This document shows, in pieces, positions 1 to 7,198 of a DNA stretch of 7,893 nucleotides. Both the position numbers and the translations under genes were made by a program. The DNA lies in contig JAJDBL010000051.1 in assembly GCA_029261375.1 (NCBI GenBank), positions 1 through 7,893 on the forward strand, in the 5' to 3' direction. Origin of the DNA: Nitrospirales bacterium. GTDB taxonomy: Bacteria > Nitrospirota > Nitrospiria > Nitrospirales > UBA2166. How positions within the stretch are numbered: position 1 is the first letter of the stretch; every line of letters starts with the position of its first letter. The notes below the pieces were generated by a model, which did no database searches, had not been told where the DNA came from, and worked only from the letters and a program-made list of their open reading frames with translations.

Positions 1-78
1 CGTGTTGAGGAAAGTGAACCGACCGGTGACAGGGAACATGTCTGCTAGCACAGAGCCACAATACATCGGGGGAATATC

Positions 79-816
79 GTGCGGGTGACCTTCTTGGGGA
101 CCGGTGATGTGTATGGTGCCGGGGGGGGAGCGCAGAGCGGCTATCTGGTTGAAGCGGGGAAAAAAGTTTTTCTTCTTGATTCAGGCACGGCAATTCTGAG
201 CAAGATGAAAAAGTTTGGTCTCGACACCGGAACCATCGATTTTGTCGCGATTAGTCACTTACATGGGGATCATTTTGGAGGGCTACCATTTTTATTACTT
301 GAATATCAGTTCAATAACCCCAGAACCCGTCCGTTACACGTTCTCGGCCCTCCCGGAATTAAGGAACGCGTGCTGGAGACGTATCGCGCTCTGTTTCAAG
401 ATCTTTCTGACATGCCATTGCCGTTTGCGCTTGATTTTCATGAAATGCTTCCCGACCAACCATTTTGGCATGAGGGTATTGGCATTCAACCCTACCTGGT
501 TCCCCATCAATCCAATCACATTTGTCTCGCGATCAGAGTCGATGCCGATGGAAAATCACTCTTGTATTCTGGCGACACCGGGTGGACAGACGACCTTCTT
601 CGTTATCCCCAAGGGGTAGATCTCTTCATTTGCGAATGTTGTTATTTTGAAACCGTCGTTCCGTACCATCTCAATTACCCTACGATTCTTGAGCACCATC
701 AACAAATGGGATGCAAGAGGCTAATTCTGACCCATTTCGGTCGAGAAGTTATCGCTCGTCGAGATGAGATAACCCTCGAATTGGCGAGCGAGGGCTTGGT
801 CGTCGAAGTAGATTAA
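79..816 (+). CDS. MBL-fold metallo-hydrolase, RNase Z-like branch
   Basis: A 245-residue protein with the metal-binding signature of the metallo-beta-lactamase superfamily. It shows an N-terminal FLGTGD strand-turn, SHLHGDH at residues 59-65 (His60, His62, Asp64, His65), His143 in VPH, Asp166 in SGDTGW and His219 in LTHFG. All ligands for a two-zinc hydrolase site are therefore present. The HLHGDH, SGDT and LTHF motifs and the lack of any signal peptide point to the cytoplasmic RNase Z / ElaC-like and related phosphodiesterase group. It is shorter than typical tRNase Z (about 300 residues) and I see no clear exosite arm, so tRNA 3' processing cannot be assigned and the substrate is unknown. 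The start is GTG, preceded by GGGGGA at 68-73. Codons 15-17 contain a run of eight G. A 258-base non-coding gap separates it from the next gene, so it is probably transcribed separately. Confidence 0.88.
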   Translation: MRVTFLGTGDVYGAGGGAQSGYLVEAGKKVFLLDSGTAILSKMKKFGLDTGTIDFVAISHLHGDHFGGLPFLLLEYQFNNPRTRPLHVLGPPGIKERVLETYRALFQDLSDMPLPFALDFHEMLPDQPFWHEGIGIQPYLVPHQSNHICLAIRVDADGKSLLYSGDTGWTDDLLRYPQGVDLFICECCYFETVVPYHLNYPTILEHHQQMGCKRLILTHFGREVIARRDEITLELASEGLVVEVD

Positions 817-1074
817 GATTAGTCTTCCCTAAGACGAGATCAAGCCGCGTGTCATGGCTCGAGCGCCCGTAGCTTCAAAAACCATTCCAGTATTGCTTTT
901 ATCTTGCGCCATAGCTTGGCACTCCGTCCCACGCGGGCATTCGGGGTGTGCGATTAACTTCTGCTGCTATTGCCTGATGGGATGAAATTATGGACAATAC
1001 AAAAATGAATGAAAGGTTTTGTCACCTTCATACAATATTGTCCTCTCGGTTGCATATATTGAGGTAGGTCGGTC
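817..1074. other. Intergenic region upstream of the metal transporter
   Basis: This 258-base stretch has no convincing gene. The first half holds only a weak 5-bp dyad (GTCTT-CCCT-AAGAC, 822-835) after the hydrolase stop. It lacks a T-run and is not a credible terminator. The second half (about 980-1060) is AT-richer and contains the two-tier inverted repeat listed separately. The ribosome binding site GAGGTAGG (1061-1068) belongs to the next gene. The promoter of the transporter-nadE-regulator unit should lie here, but no convincing -35/-10 pair or sigma-54 element could be picked. Confidence 0.6.
992..1043 (+). repeat. Two-tier inverted repeat / leader hairpin before transporter gene
   Basis: Outer arms GGACAATA (992-999) and TATTGTCC (1036-1043) are perfect 8-base reverse complements. 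Nested inside, ATGAAAGG (1009-1016) pairs with CCTTCAT (1025-1031) with one bulged A, leaving an 8-base loop TTTTGTCA. As RNA this is one stem with an asymmetric internal loop. As DNA it is a spaced dyad. It ends 31 bases before the transporter ATG. No T-tract follows, so it is not an intrinsic terminator. Function is inferred only from position: a leader structure or an operator. Confidence 0.45.
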
Positions 1075-1731
1075 ATGCTGGTATCAACCGTTGCGCTCCC
1101 CCTCATAGGTATGGTATTTGTTCTTGGCATCAAGCATGCGCTTGAAGCAGACCATATCGCCGCTGTGTCGACAGTGGTGACCGAGCAGCGCGGGGTGATG
1201 CGGTCGTCGTTGGTCGGAACGTTTTGGGGCATCGGTCATAGTGCGTCATTATTGTTCGTCGGGATACTCGTGCTCGCGTTTGAGGTCACCTTGCCCCCAC
1301 GATTTGCCGTTCTTGCCGAGTCACTCGTCGCAGTGATGCTCATTGTGCTCGGTGCTGACCTCATTCGGAAGGTAATAACGGGCAGGAAACACTGCCTGCT
1401 GCGATGCTCTACTAAGGATGCGGTGAGTTACGCCCGGAAACCCTTTCTCATCGGAGCACTCCATGGCTTGTCGGGAAGCGCGGCACTGATGCTGATGGTG
1501 CTCGCGACGATTCCCTCGGCTCTCCATGGGATGGTGTATGTCATTGTATTCGGGCTTGGCACTATCGGTGGCATGTTGGCGATGAGTGTTTTGGTTGGGC
1601 TTCCACTGGCATTAGGAGGTGCTCGGGTCGAGATGTTCGGTGAACATGTGAAACTCGGTGCTGGCCTATTGAGTATCGGGTGTGGGGCTGGGCTCGCATG
1701 GATTGTGAGCCAGTCGGCGGGAATCGGCTAG
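1075..1731 (+). CDS. UreH/NiCoT-like nickel or cobalt transporter
   Basis: A 218-residue, very hydrophobic inner-membrane protein with about six membrane segments (roughly residues 4-20, 44-70, 77-97, 123-146, 152-179, 193-212). The diagnostic element is the H-x4-D-H motif at residues 21-27 (His21, Asp26, His27, in a KHALEADH context). This is the metal-selectivity signature of the HoxN/HupN/NixA nickel-cobalt permeases and the UreH family. Further conserved-looking histidines are His55 (GIGHS) and His130 (ALHGLSG). The length fits the short UreH-like branch rather than the roughly 330-residue, eight-segment NiCoT proteins. The start is ATG with GAGGTAGG seven bases upstream. The likely role is high-affinity uptake of Ni2+ or Co2+ for enzymes such as urease or hydrogenase; no client enzyme is in the window, so the metal is not settled. 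It is the first gene of a probable operon with nadE and the sigma-54 regulator. Confidence 0.8.
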   Translation: MLVSTVALPLIGMVFVLGIKHALEADHIAAVSTVVTEQRGVMRSSLVGTFWGIGHSASLLFVGILVLAFEVTLPPRFAVLAESLVAVMLIVLGADLIRKVITGRKHCLLRCSTKDAVSYARKPFLIGALHGLSGSAALMLMVLATIPSALHGMVYVIVFGLGTIGGMLAMSVLVGLPLALGGARVEMFGEHVKLGAGLLSIGCGAGLAWIVSQSAGIG

Positions 1732-1748
1732 CAGATCCCAACGGTAGC

Positions 1749-3479
1749 GTGTTGCCTCCCTTTCGCCTCGCACAAGCTCAAATCAACTGTATCGTTGGTG
1801 ATCTGAGTGGAAACACGAAGAAAATCTGTCATTGGATCCGGACGGCCAGAGATCTTCATGCCGATCTCGTGAGCTTTCCGGAGCTCACAATTACAGGCTA
1901 TCCCCCCGAAGATCTCGTTCTCAAGCCCCAATTCATTACGGATAATCTCAATGCTCTTCAGGTCGTGGCGGCCGAAGCCAGAGGCATTGTTGTCGTTGTG
2001 GGGTTCGTTGATCGTAGGCGCTCGATCTATAACGCCGCGGCACTGTGCGCTGACGGACAGGTGCAGGTGATTCATCACAAGCGACATTTACCTAATTATG
2101 GCGTGTTCGATGAGAAACGATATTTCAATCCAGGTGATGCTCGGCATGTGGTCGAGGTCAATGGAGTGACGATTGGGGTGAATATTTGTGAAGACCTCTG
2201 GGTAGGGCACGGTCTGGCACGCGCGCAGGCACGGAATGGAGCCACCGTCATCGTTAATATCAATGCGTCGCCGTTTCAGGCGGGAAAGGATGATGAGCGA
2301 GAGCGGATGGTTCGTGCCCGAGCGTTGCAAAACACCGCCATTGTTGCGTTTAACAATCTCGTCGGAGGGCAAGATGAGCTCGTGTTTGATGGTCGAGGAA
2401 TAATTGTCGATCATACAGGGTGCCTGCTCGCGAAAGGCAAAGCGTTTGAGGAGGACTTAATCGTCGCCGATCTTGATATTCAGGGTGTGCTGGACGCACG
2501 AGATAGGAAAAATCGCCAGTCTAAATCGCCGAATGGTCCACGTCCAACAGTGACCAGGGTGGTATGTTCAGGTTCCCCATACAGTGGGAGCCGTGTTCCT
2601 GTCATACCCGCGACTCGTGAGGTTCTCACGCCTGTCGACGAGTTGTATCGGGCGTTGCGGCTTGGCATTCGGGATTACGTGGGGAAAAACGGGTTCTCTA
2701 AGGTAACCATAGGCCTGAGCGGTGGCGTTGACTCTGCGGTGACCGCGACATTGGCGGTGGACGCATTAGGATGCGACCAGGTGGTCGGAGTCTTTCTGCC
2801 GTCGCGCCATACGTCAGCCGCCAGCCAAACCGATGTTGAAGCGCTTGCGGAGAATCTTGGCATTGCCCTGCACACGATTTCGATTGAAGAACCATATGCG
2901 GCATATCTGAACATTCTGTCTGGCGCCTTCGCTGAAACTGAGATGGATACGACAGAGGAAAATCTCCAAGCGAGGATCCGTGGCGATATTCTGATGGCGT
3001 TGTCCAACAAGTTTGGCTGGTTAGTGTTGAGTACAGGGAACAAAAGTGAAATGAGTGTCGGCTATGCGACGCTCTATGGCGATATGGTTGGCGGCATGGC
3101 CGTCCTGCAAGATGTGCCAAAAACGATGGTCTATACAGTGGCAGCATTTCGTAATGCGTTGATGCCAGAGCCCGTGATTCCTGATCATACGCTTCAGCGG
3201 GCACCGACAGCAGAGTTGCGTGAGGGACAGACAGATCAGGACTCTCTCCCACCCTATGCGATTCTAGATCCCATCTTGAAAGCCTATGTTGAAGGGAATC
3301 GCGTGGTGGCAGATATTGTTGCAATGGGGTTTGATGCCCCCACGGTGCAACAGGTGGGTCGTATGGTTGACGGATGCGAGTATAAGCGCCGTCAAGCGCC
3401 AGTGGGAATCAAAACGACTCCACGGGCATTGGGCAAGGATCGACGAATGCCTCTGACCAACCGATATAAAGGAGCGTAG
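1749..3479 (+). CDS. nadE: Glutamine-dependent NAD+ synthetase
   Basis: This enzyme catalyses the last step of NAD+ synthesis: deamido-NAD+ plus ATP and glutamine gives NAD+. The N-terminal half is a nitrilase-type glutaminase with a complete Glu-Lys-Cys triad: Glu45 (FPELT), Lys111 ([14 protein letters not shown]) and Cys147 (NICEDLW). The C-terminal half is the N-type ATP pyrophosphatase synthetase domain with the P-loop SGGVDS at residues 324-329, followed by STGNKSE and the YGDMVGG block, and [17 protein letters not shown] near the end. The length of 576 residues is normal for the two-domain form. I chose GTG at 1749 because family proteins begin a few residues before the RLAQAQIN strand. 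In-frame ATG 1698 and GTG 1680 would add 17 or 23 residues and overlap the preceding gene. No start has a good Shine-Dalgarno, so 1749 is a judgement. The gene lies 17 bases after the transporter stop and 2 bases before the regulator. Confidence 0.93.
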   Translation: MLPPFRLAQAQINCIVGDLSGNTKKICHWIRTARDLHADLVSFPELTITGYPPEDLVLKPQFITDNLNALQVVAAEARGIVVVVGFVDRRRSIYNAAALCADGQVQVIHHKRHLPNYGVFDEKRYFNPGDARHVVEVNGVTIGVNICEDLWVGHGLARAQARNGATVIVNINASPFQAGKDDERERMVRARALQNTAIVAFNNLVGGQDELVFDGRGIIVDHTGCLLAKGKAFEEDLIVADLDIQGVLDARDRKNRQSKSPNGPRPTVTRVVCSGSPYSGSRVPVIPATREVLTPVDELYRALRLGIRDYVGKNGFSKVTIGLSGGVDSAVTATLAVDALGCDQVVGVFLPSRHTSAASQTDVEALAENLGIALHTISIEEPYAAYLNILSGAFAETEMDTTEENLQARIRGDILMALSNKFGWLVLSTGNKSEMSVGYATLYGDMVGGMAVLQDVPKTMVYTVAAFRNALMPEPVIPDHTLQRAPTAELREGQTDQDSLPPYAILDPILKAYVEGNRVVADIVAMGFDAPTVQQVGRMVDGCEYKRRQAPVGIKTTPRALGKDRRMPLTNRYKGA

Positions 3480-3481
3480 GT

Positions 3482-5020
3482 ATGGATCAGAAGATCCTTG
3501 AACTCACTGCCCTGTACGAGATAAGCAAGTCGTTAGCATCGTCTCTCGATCTGAGAGTGGCCGCAAATAAAATCATGGGTATTCTTTCCTCCGTGCTCGG
3601 GATGCGCAGGGGAACGCTCACGCTCCTTCATCCCGAGACGGGCGAACTGGTGATTGAGGTCGCACACGGGCTAACACAAGAGGAGATGGAACGTGGGCAT
3701 TATCGTATTGGCGAGGGCGTTACTGGACGAGTGATGGAGACGGGGGAGCCAATGATCGTGCCTGATATTGGTCAGGAGCCATTGTTTCTGAACCGTACCG
3801 CATCTCGGGGTGACGTGACACACGAGAATATCACCTTCCTCTGTATGCCGGTGAAAATCTATGGTGAAACGATCGGCGTGCTGAGCGTGGATCGTCTGTT
3901 CAAAGACACCGCGATGTCTCTCGACGATGACATACGCGTACTCACCATCGTTGCCTCACAAATTGGTCAGGCGGTGAAGGTCTCTGAAATGGTGAATCAA
4001 GAGCGACAGCAACTGATCGAGCAAAATCGTCGCCTTGAGCAGCAACTTCAAACGACGTTTCGATTGCGAAACGTCGTGGGGCAAGACCGCAAGATGGAAG
4101 AGGTCTACCAAGCGGTTGAGCAGGTCAGTGCGACGAAAGCGACCGTCCTCATCCGAGGGGAGTCTGGGACGGGTAAAGAGCTCATTGCGCGCGCGATTCA
4201 TTATGGGAGTGCGCGCGTGGGTGCGCCCTTCATCAAGGTAAATTGTGCTGCGATTCCTGAGCCGTTACTAGAGAGCGAGTTGTTCGGGCACGAAAAGGGC
4301 GCGTTTACGGGAGCGACGGAAACGCGAAAAGGTCGCTTTGAACAGGCGGATGGAGGGACCCTTTTTCTCGATGAGGTAGGGGATCTACCTTTGACGCTAC
4401 AACCGAAGTTTCTGCGTGTGCTTCAAGAAATGAAATTTGAGCGAGTGGGCGGCAGCTCGACGCTATCGGTAGATGTCAGAATTATCGGTGCAACACATCG
4501 TAATCTAGAGCAGGGTCTCCGCGATCACACGTTTCGTGATGATCTCTATTATAGGCTCAATGTGGTGCCAATCTACCTCCCGGCATTACGCGAGCGCGCG
4601 GCTGATATCCCGCTGTTATTGAATCATTTTCTCAAGCGCTTCAATGAAGAGCATGGGAAGTCAATTGAGTTTTCTCACGAGGCAATTGATCTGATGGTGC
4701 AGCATGTGTGGCCGGGGAATGTTCGGGAGTTTGAGAATTGTGTAGAACGTGCCGTGATCATGAGCCGAGAGACCGTGATTGATCCCAACGAACTCAAAAA
4801 GCATATGAATCGTGTGCTTAGCAGTGGTGCGGAATCAGTACGTGGCCCGATCCAGGAATCTCCCCTTGATTCGTTACCGGGAAACGTGCGTGCTATTGAA
4901 CGGGAGCAGATCACAGACGCATTGAGTCAGTGTGGTGGTGTACAAGCCCGTGCAGCGAAGCTGCTTGGTCTTACCCCTCGTCAAATCGGATACAAGATTC
5001 GTAAATACAATATTGCGTAA
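3482..5020 (+). CDS. nifA: NifA-family sigma-54-dependent transcriptional activator
   Basis: A 512-residue enhancer-binding protein with the NifA domain order. A GAF sensor domain (about 20-165) is followed by a coiled-coil-like, Gln/Glu-rich linker (about 168-195), then a sigma-54-activating AAA+ domain (about 198-430). The last part is a Fis-type helix-turn-helix (about 470-511). AAA+ motifs are intact: Walker A GESGTGKE (226-233), sigma-54 contact loop GAFTGA (273-278), Walker B TLFLDEVG (293-300), FRDDLYYRL arginines (352, 358) and sensor II WPGNVRE (410-416). It should therefore be active on sigma-54 promoters. The HTH, with [18 protein letters not shown], is strikingly NifA-like. There is no receiver domain, so it is not an NtrC response regulator. 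The interdomain linker has no cysteines, unlike oxygen-sensitive rhizobial NifA. GGAG at 3471-3474, inside the end of nadE, gives a 7-base spacing and suggests translational coupling. The likely target is the sigma-54 promoter just downstream. With no nif genes seen, nifA denotes family, not a proven nitrogen-fixation role. Confidence 0.88.
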   Translation: MDQKILELTALYEISKSLASSLDLRVAANKIMGILSSVLGMRRGTLTLLHPETGELVIEVAHGLTQEEMERGHYRIGEGVTGRVMETGEPMIVPDIGQEPLFLNRTASRGDVTHENITFLCMPVKIYGETIGVLSVDRLFKDTAMSLDDDIRVLTIVASQIGQAVKVSEMVNQERQQLIEQNRRLEQQLQTTFRLRNVVGQDRKMEEVYQAVEQVSATKATVLIRGESGTGKELIARAIHYGSARVGAPFIKVNCAAIPEPLLESELFGHEKGAFTGATETRKGRFEQADGGTLFLDEVGDLPLTLQPKFLRVLQEMKFERVGGSSTLSVDVRIIGATHRNLEQGLRDHTFRDDLYYRLNVVPIYLPALRERAADIPLLLNHFLKRFNEEHGKSIEFSHEAIDLMVQHVWPGNVREFENCVERAVIMSRETVIDPNELKKHMNRVLSSGAESVRGPIQESPLDSLPGNVRAIEREQITDALSQCGGVQARAAKLLGLTPRQIGYKIRKYNIA

Positions 5021-5024
5021 AAAA

Positions 5025-5057
5025 CAACAATTATGCTTTTCTTGCGACATTTATGTT
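5025..5057. promoter_or_regulatory. Candidate upstream activator (enhancer) site
   Basis: CAACAATTATG (5025-5035) and CATTTATGTTG (5047-5057) form an imperfect inverted repeat, 8 of 11 positions matching, with the outer CAACA/TGTTG perfect. Its centre (about 5041) lies about 144 bases upstream of the predicted start, the usual distance for sigma-54 enhancer-binding proteins. TGC-N10-ACA occurs at 5014-5029 and 5034-5049, each one base off the classical NifA motif TGT-N10-ACA. Both patterns are weak and could be chance; support comes mainly from position. Confidence 0.3.
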
Positions 5058-5158
5058 GTGTCTATGTTCAGATTTCCCGCCGAAATATCATCGTAAAAAA
5101 TCCATAACCAGTTGAAAGTAATAAGTAAGTAGTCATGTGGACGGGTGCGCCGTTTGTC

Positions 5159-5174
5159 TGGCACGAGATTCGCA
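5159..5174 (+). promoter_or_regulatory. Sigma-54 (-24/-12) promoter of amtB-glnK-glnD
   Basis: TGGCACG AGAT TCGCA matches the sigma-54 consensus TGGCACG-N4-TTGCA at 11 of 12 defined bases. The only difference is C for the second T of the -12 element. The invariant GG (5160-5161) and GC (5172-5173) are separated by exactly ten bases, as required. With C5173 as -12 the transcript should start near G5185. It lies immediately upstream of an ammonium transporter gene and downstream of a gene for a sigma-54 activator. Confidence 0.85.
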
Positions 5175-5176
5175 AT

Positions 5177-5194
5177 GGGAGCAGGTAGGCTCCC
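5177..5194. repeat. Dyad GGGAGC-N6-GCTCCC over the predicted start site
   Basis: Perfect 6-base arms GGGAGC (5177-5182) and GCTCCC (5189-5194) flank AGGTAG. The centre, 5185.5, coincides with the predicted +1 of the sigma-54 promoter. A transcript starting at 5185 would not contain the left arm, so any role from that promoter would be as a DNA site, for example an operator. Read-through RNA from upstream could fold it. It overlaps the left arm of the leader hairpin. Chance occurrence is possible. Confidence 0.4.
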
Positions 5195-5236
5195 TCACGC
5201 AAAGAAGATAGGCCTTCGCCGTATGTGAGGGCGGCC
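5188..5236 (+). promoter_or_regulatory. Hairpin at the 5' end of the amtB leader RNA
   Basis: CCCTCAC (5192-5198) pairs perfectly with GTGAGGG (5225-5231). GGC (5188-5190) pairs with GCC (5234-5236) across a small internal loop, giving ten pairs in all. The apical loop contains a further GGC-CTTC-GCC mini-stem (5211-5220). It starts about three bases after the predicted transcription start and lies 110 bases before the amtB start. No U-tract follows, so it is not an intrinsic terminator. Plausible roles are protection of the 5' end or post-transcriptional control. Confidence 0.5.
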
Positions 5237-5331
5237 GGACAGATATTGCGGCGGTAGCCTCAACGTTTTTACGCGTGTTCGAAGGGTAAGCAAGGAGACA
5301 GGATCTAGAAATGGCATCCGATATCAAGCAT

Positions 5332-5339
5332 GGGAGGAG
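5332..5339 (+). promoter_or_regulatory. Ribosome binding site deciding the amtB start
   Basis: GGGAGGAG ends seven bases before ATG 5347. The alternative in-frame ATG at 5311 has only AAGGAGA twelve bases upstream and would put 12 polar residues in front of the signal peptide. The site therefore favours 5347. Confidence 0.75.
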
Positions 5340-5346
5340 TAGTCCA

Positions 5347-6756
5347 ATGAGGAAGATAGTGATGTATTCTCTGGGGGTTTTCTGGATAGGGTTTCTGTGT
5401 CTTGCGCAGCCTCTGTTCGCACAGAACGCCGTTCCAGATGCTGCCGAAGCAGGAACGGTTGCTGTCACGGAGTCTCTGTCCAGTACGGCTGAGATTGCGC
5501 TCCCTGTTGTTGCTCAGGGCGAGGAAGCCGCGCCATGGGCGCCTGATACGGGCGATACCACATGGATCTTGGTGTGCTCCGCTCTCGTCTTGGCCATGAC
5601 CGCGCCAGGGTTGGCTATGTTCTATGGCGGGATGGCAAGGAAAAAGAATGCCCTGAATACCATTTTTATGAGCTTCATCATCCTCTGCTTGATCAGTGTG
5701 CAGTGGGTGTTGTGGGGGTATAGCCTGGCTTTTGGCCCCGATGTAGGAAAAATGGTTGGTAATCTTGATTGGATGTTCTTAAACAACGTGGCCGCAGCGG
5801 GCCCATCTCCGTATGCGGGGACGATTCCAGACTATGCCTTCATGGTGTTTCAACTCGTTTTTGCGGTTATTACAGTGGCACTCATTAGCGGTGCGGTGGC
5901 GGAACGTATGAAGTTAAGTGCGTTCCTTCTCTTCGCGGTGCTGTGGGCAACATTTATCTATGATCCTCTTGCCCATTGGGTGTGGGGTGGTGGCTGGATT
6001 GGTGACCTTGGGGCACTAGACTTTGCTGGTGGGACTGTCGTTCATATTAGTTCCGCCGCGGCGGCCCTCGCTGGTGCGATTATGGTCGGAAAACGGCGAG
6101 GCTTTTTAAAGGACTACATGGCACCGCATAACCTCCCGCTGACAGTGATTGGTGCGTCCTTGCTTTGGTTCGGGTGGTTTGGGTTCAATGCGGGCAGCGC
6201 GCTTTCCGCTGGGACGCAGGCAGCAACTGCATTTGTCGTTACCAATACGGCCGCTGCAATGGGTGGCCTCTCCTGGGCGTTTGCAGAGTGGATGTATCGT
6301 GGCAAGCCAACAGCTTTGGGTGCGGCCAGTGGTGCCGTTGCCGGCTTGGTTGCGATCACCCCTGCGGCAGGCTTTGTCGGGCCTATGTCTGCGCTGGTGA
6401 TAGGTCTTGGGGCTGGCGTCTTGTGTTACATGGCTGTTTTCATGAAAGCGAAACTAGGGTATGATGATGCGCTTGATGTGGTCGCTGTCCACGGAGTCGG
6501 TGGGACGTGGGGCGCGATCGCAACTGGACTATTTGCGAATCCCGTGTTCAGCGGTGGTGCTGCTGGGCTATTCTTCGGCAATCCAGGGCAGTTGTGGAAG
6601 CAAGTCGTTGCGGTTGCTGCGACATGGGCATTTGTTTTTGTTGGTTCGCTTATCATTCTCAAAATCGTCGATCTTATCGTTGGGCTGCGGGTGACTGAGG
6701 AGGAAGAGCAGCGGGGATTGGATCTTGGTCAGCACAACGAAACTGCCTACTCGTGA
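5347..6756 (+). CDS. amtB: Ammonium transporter of the Amt/MEP/Rh family
   Basis: A 469-residue inner-membrane ammonium channel. Residues 1-26 look like a cleavable signal peptide (MRK, hydrophobic core, cleavage after LFAQ), as in E. coli AmtB. An acidic Ala-rich stretch of about 45 residues then precedes the first membrane helix. Conserved Amt blocks follow in order. Gln169 and Phe172 lie in FQLVF, and Asp225 in ALDFAGG matches the substrate-binding Asp160 of E. coli. His233 (VVHIS) and His382 (VHGVGG) form the twin-histidine pore, and Trp277/Phe280 lie in [10 protein letters not shown]. The cytoplasmic tail with [15 protein letters not shown] and HNETAY is the conserved segment that communicates with PII. 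All key residues are present. The gene ends with three in-frame stops in a row (TGA TAG TAG). It sits behind a sigma-54 promoter and 89 bases ahead of glnK, suggesting expression under ammonium limitation and regulation by GlnK plugging. Confidence 0.95.
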   Translation: MRKIVMYSLGVFWIGFLCLAQPLFAQNAVPDAAEAGTVAVTESLSSTAEIALPVVAQGEEAAPWAPDTGDTTWILVCSALVLAMTAPGLAMFYGGMARKKNALNTIFMSFIILCLISVQWVLWGYSLAFGPDVGKMVGNLDWMFLNNVAAAGPSPYAGTIPDYAFMVFQLVFAVITVALISGAVAERMKLSAFLLFAVLWATFIYDPLAHWVWGGGWIGDLGALDFAGGTVVHISSAAAALAGAIMVGKRRGFLKDYMAPHNLPLTVIGASLLWFGWFGFNAGSALSAGTQAATAFVVTNTAAAMGGLSWAFAEWMYRGKPTALGAASGAVAGLVAITPAAGFVGPMSALVIGLGAGVLCYMAVFMKAKLGYDDALDVVAVHGVGGTWGAIATGLFANPVFSGGAAGLFFGNPGQLWKQVVAVAATWAFVFVGSLIILKIVDLIVGLRVTEEEEQRGLDLGQHNETAYS

Positions 6757-6830
6757 TAGTAGTATCCGCGAAATCGAACGAATACGATCTGAGCGATAGG
6801 AACTAGGCGTTGAGAAGCAACTGCGTATAG

Positions 6831-7184
<354 letters not shown>

Positions 7185-7198
7185 CCACGGGCATCGCG

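Larger units (their letters stand above)
5021..5346 (+). other. Regulatory region between the activator and amtB
   Basis: This 326-base gene-free stretch has three parts. Positions 5021-5135 are AT-rich and hold the imperfect inverted repeat 5025-5057, which is listed separately. No convincing terminator for the upstream gene is seen: ATTTC-CCGCC-GAAAT at 5072-5086 is a weak dyad without a T-run. Positions 5159-5174 are the sigma-54 promoter. From the predicted start near 5185 to 5346 runs a leader of about 162 bases with a strong hairpin at its 5' end and the amtB ribosome binding site at its 3' end. No small gene with a credible start was found. Confidence 0.75.

Noticed and set aside
1..88. 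Possible tail of an upstream gene (one frame ends TAG 46-48, another ends TGA 86-88)
   Set aside because: Two frames are open from the window edge and neither short peptide is recognisable, so no frame can be chosen.
822..835. Small dyad after the hydrolase gene as terminator
   Set aside because: Only five pairs and no following T-run.
917..932. TGGCAC resembling a sigma-54 -24 element
   Set aside because: At the required spacing the -12 position reads CCCAC, lacking the invariant GC.
854..985. 43-codon frame starting ATG 854, Cys-rich at its end
   Set aside because: No Shine-Dalgarno, no recognisable family and chance length; it ends close to the inverted repeat.
2698..3324. Long minus-strand open frame opposite nadE
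   Set aside because: It is antisense to a well-supported conserved enzyme, with low-complexity Arg/Ser/Pro-rich translation and no family resemblance.
5112..5140. TTGAAA as a sigma-70 -35 element before amtB
   Set aside because: No acceptable -10 hexamer at 16-18 bases.
5311..5346. Earlier amtB start at ATG 5311
   Set aside because: Weaker ribosome binding site spacing, and it would bury the signal peptide behind 12 polar residues.
6165..6464. Overlapping + strand frames inside amtB
   Set aside because: Shadow frames rich in Trp, Cys and Gly within a conserved membrane protein, without ribosome binding sites.
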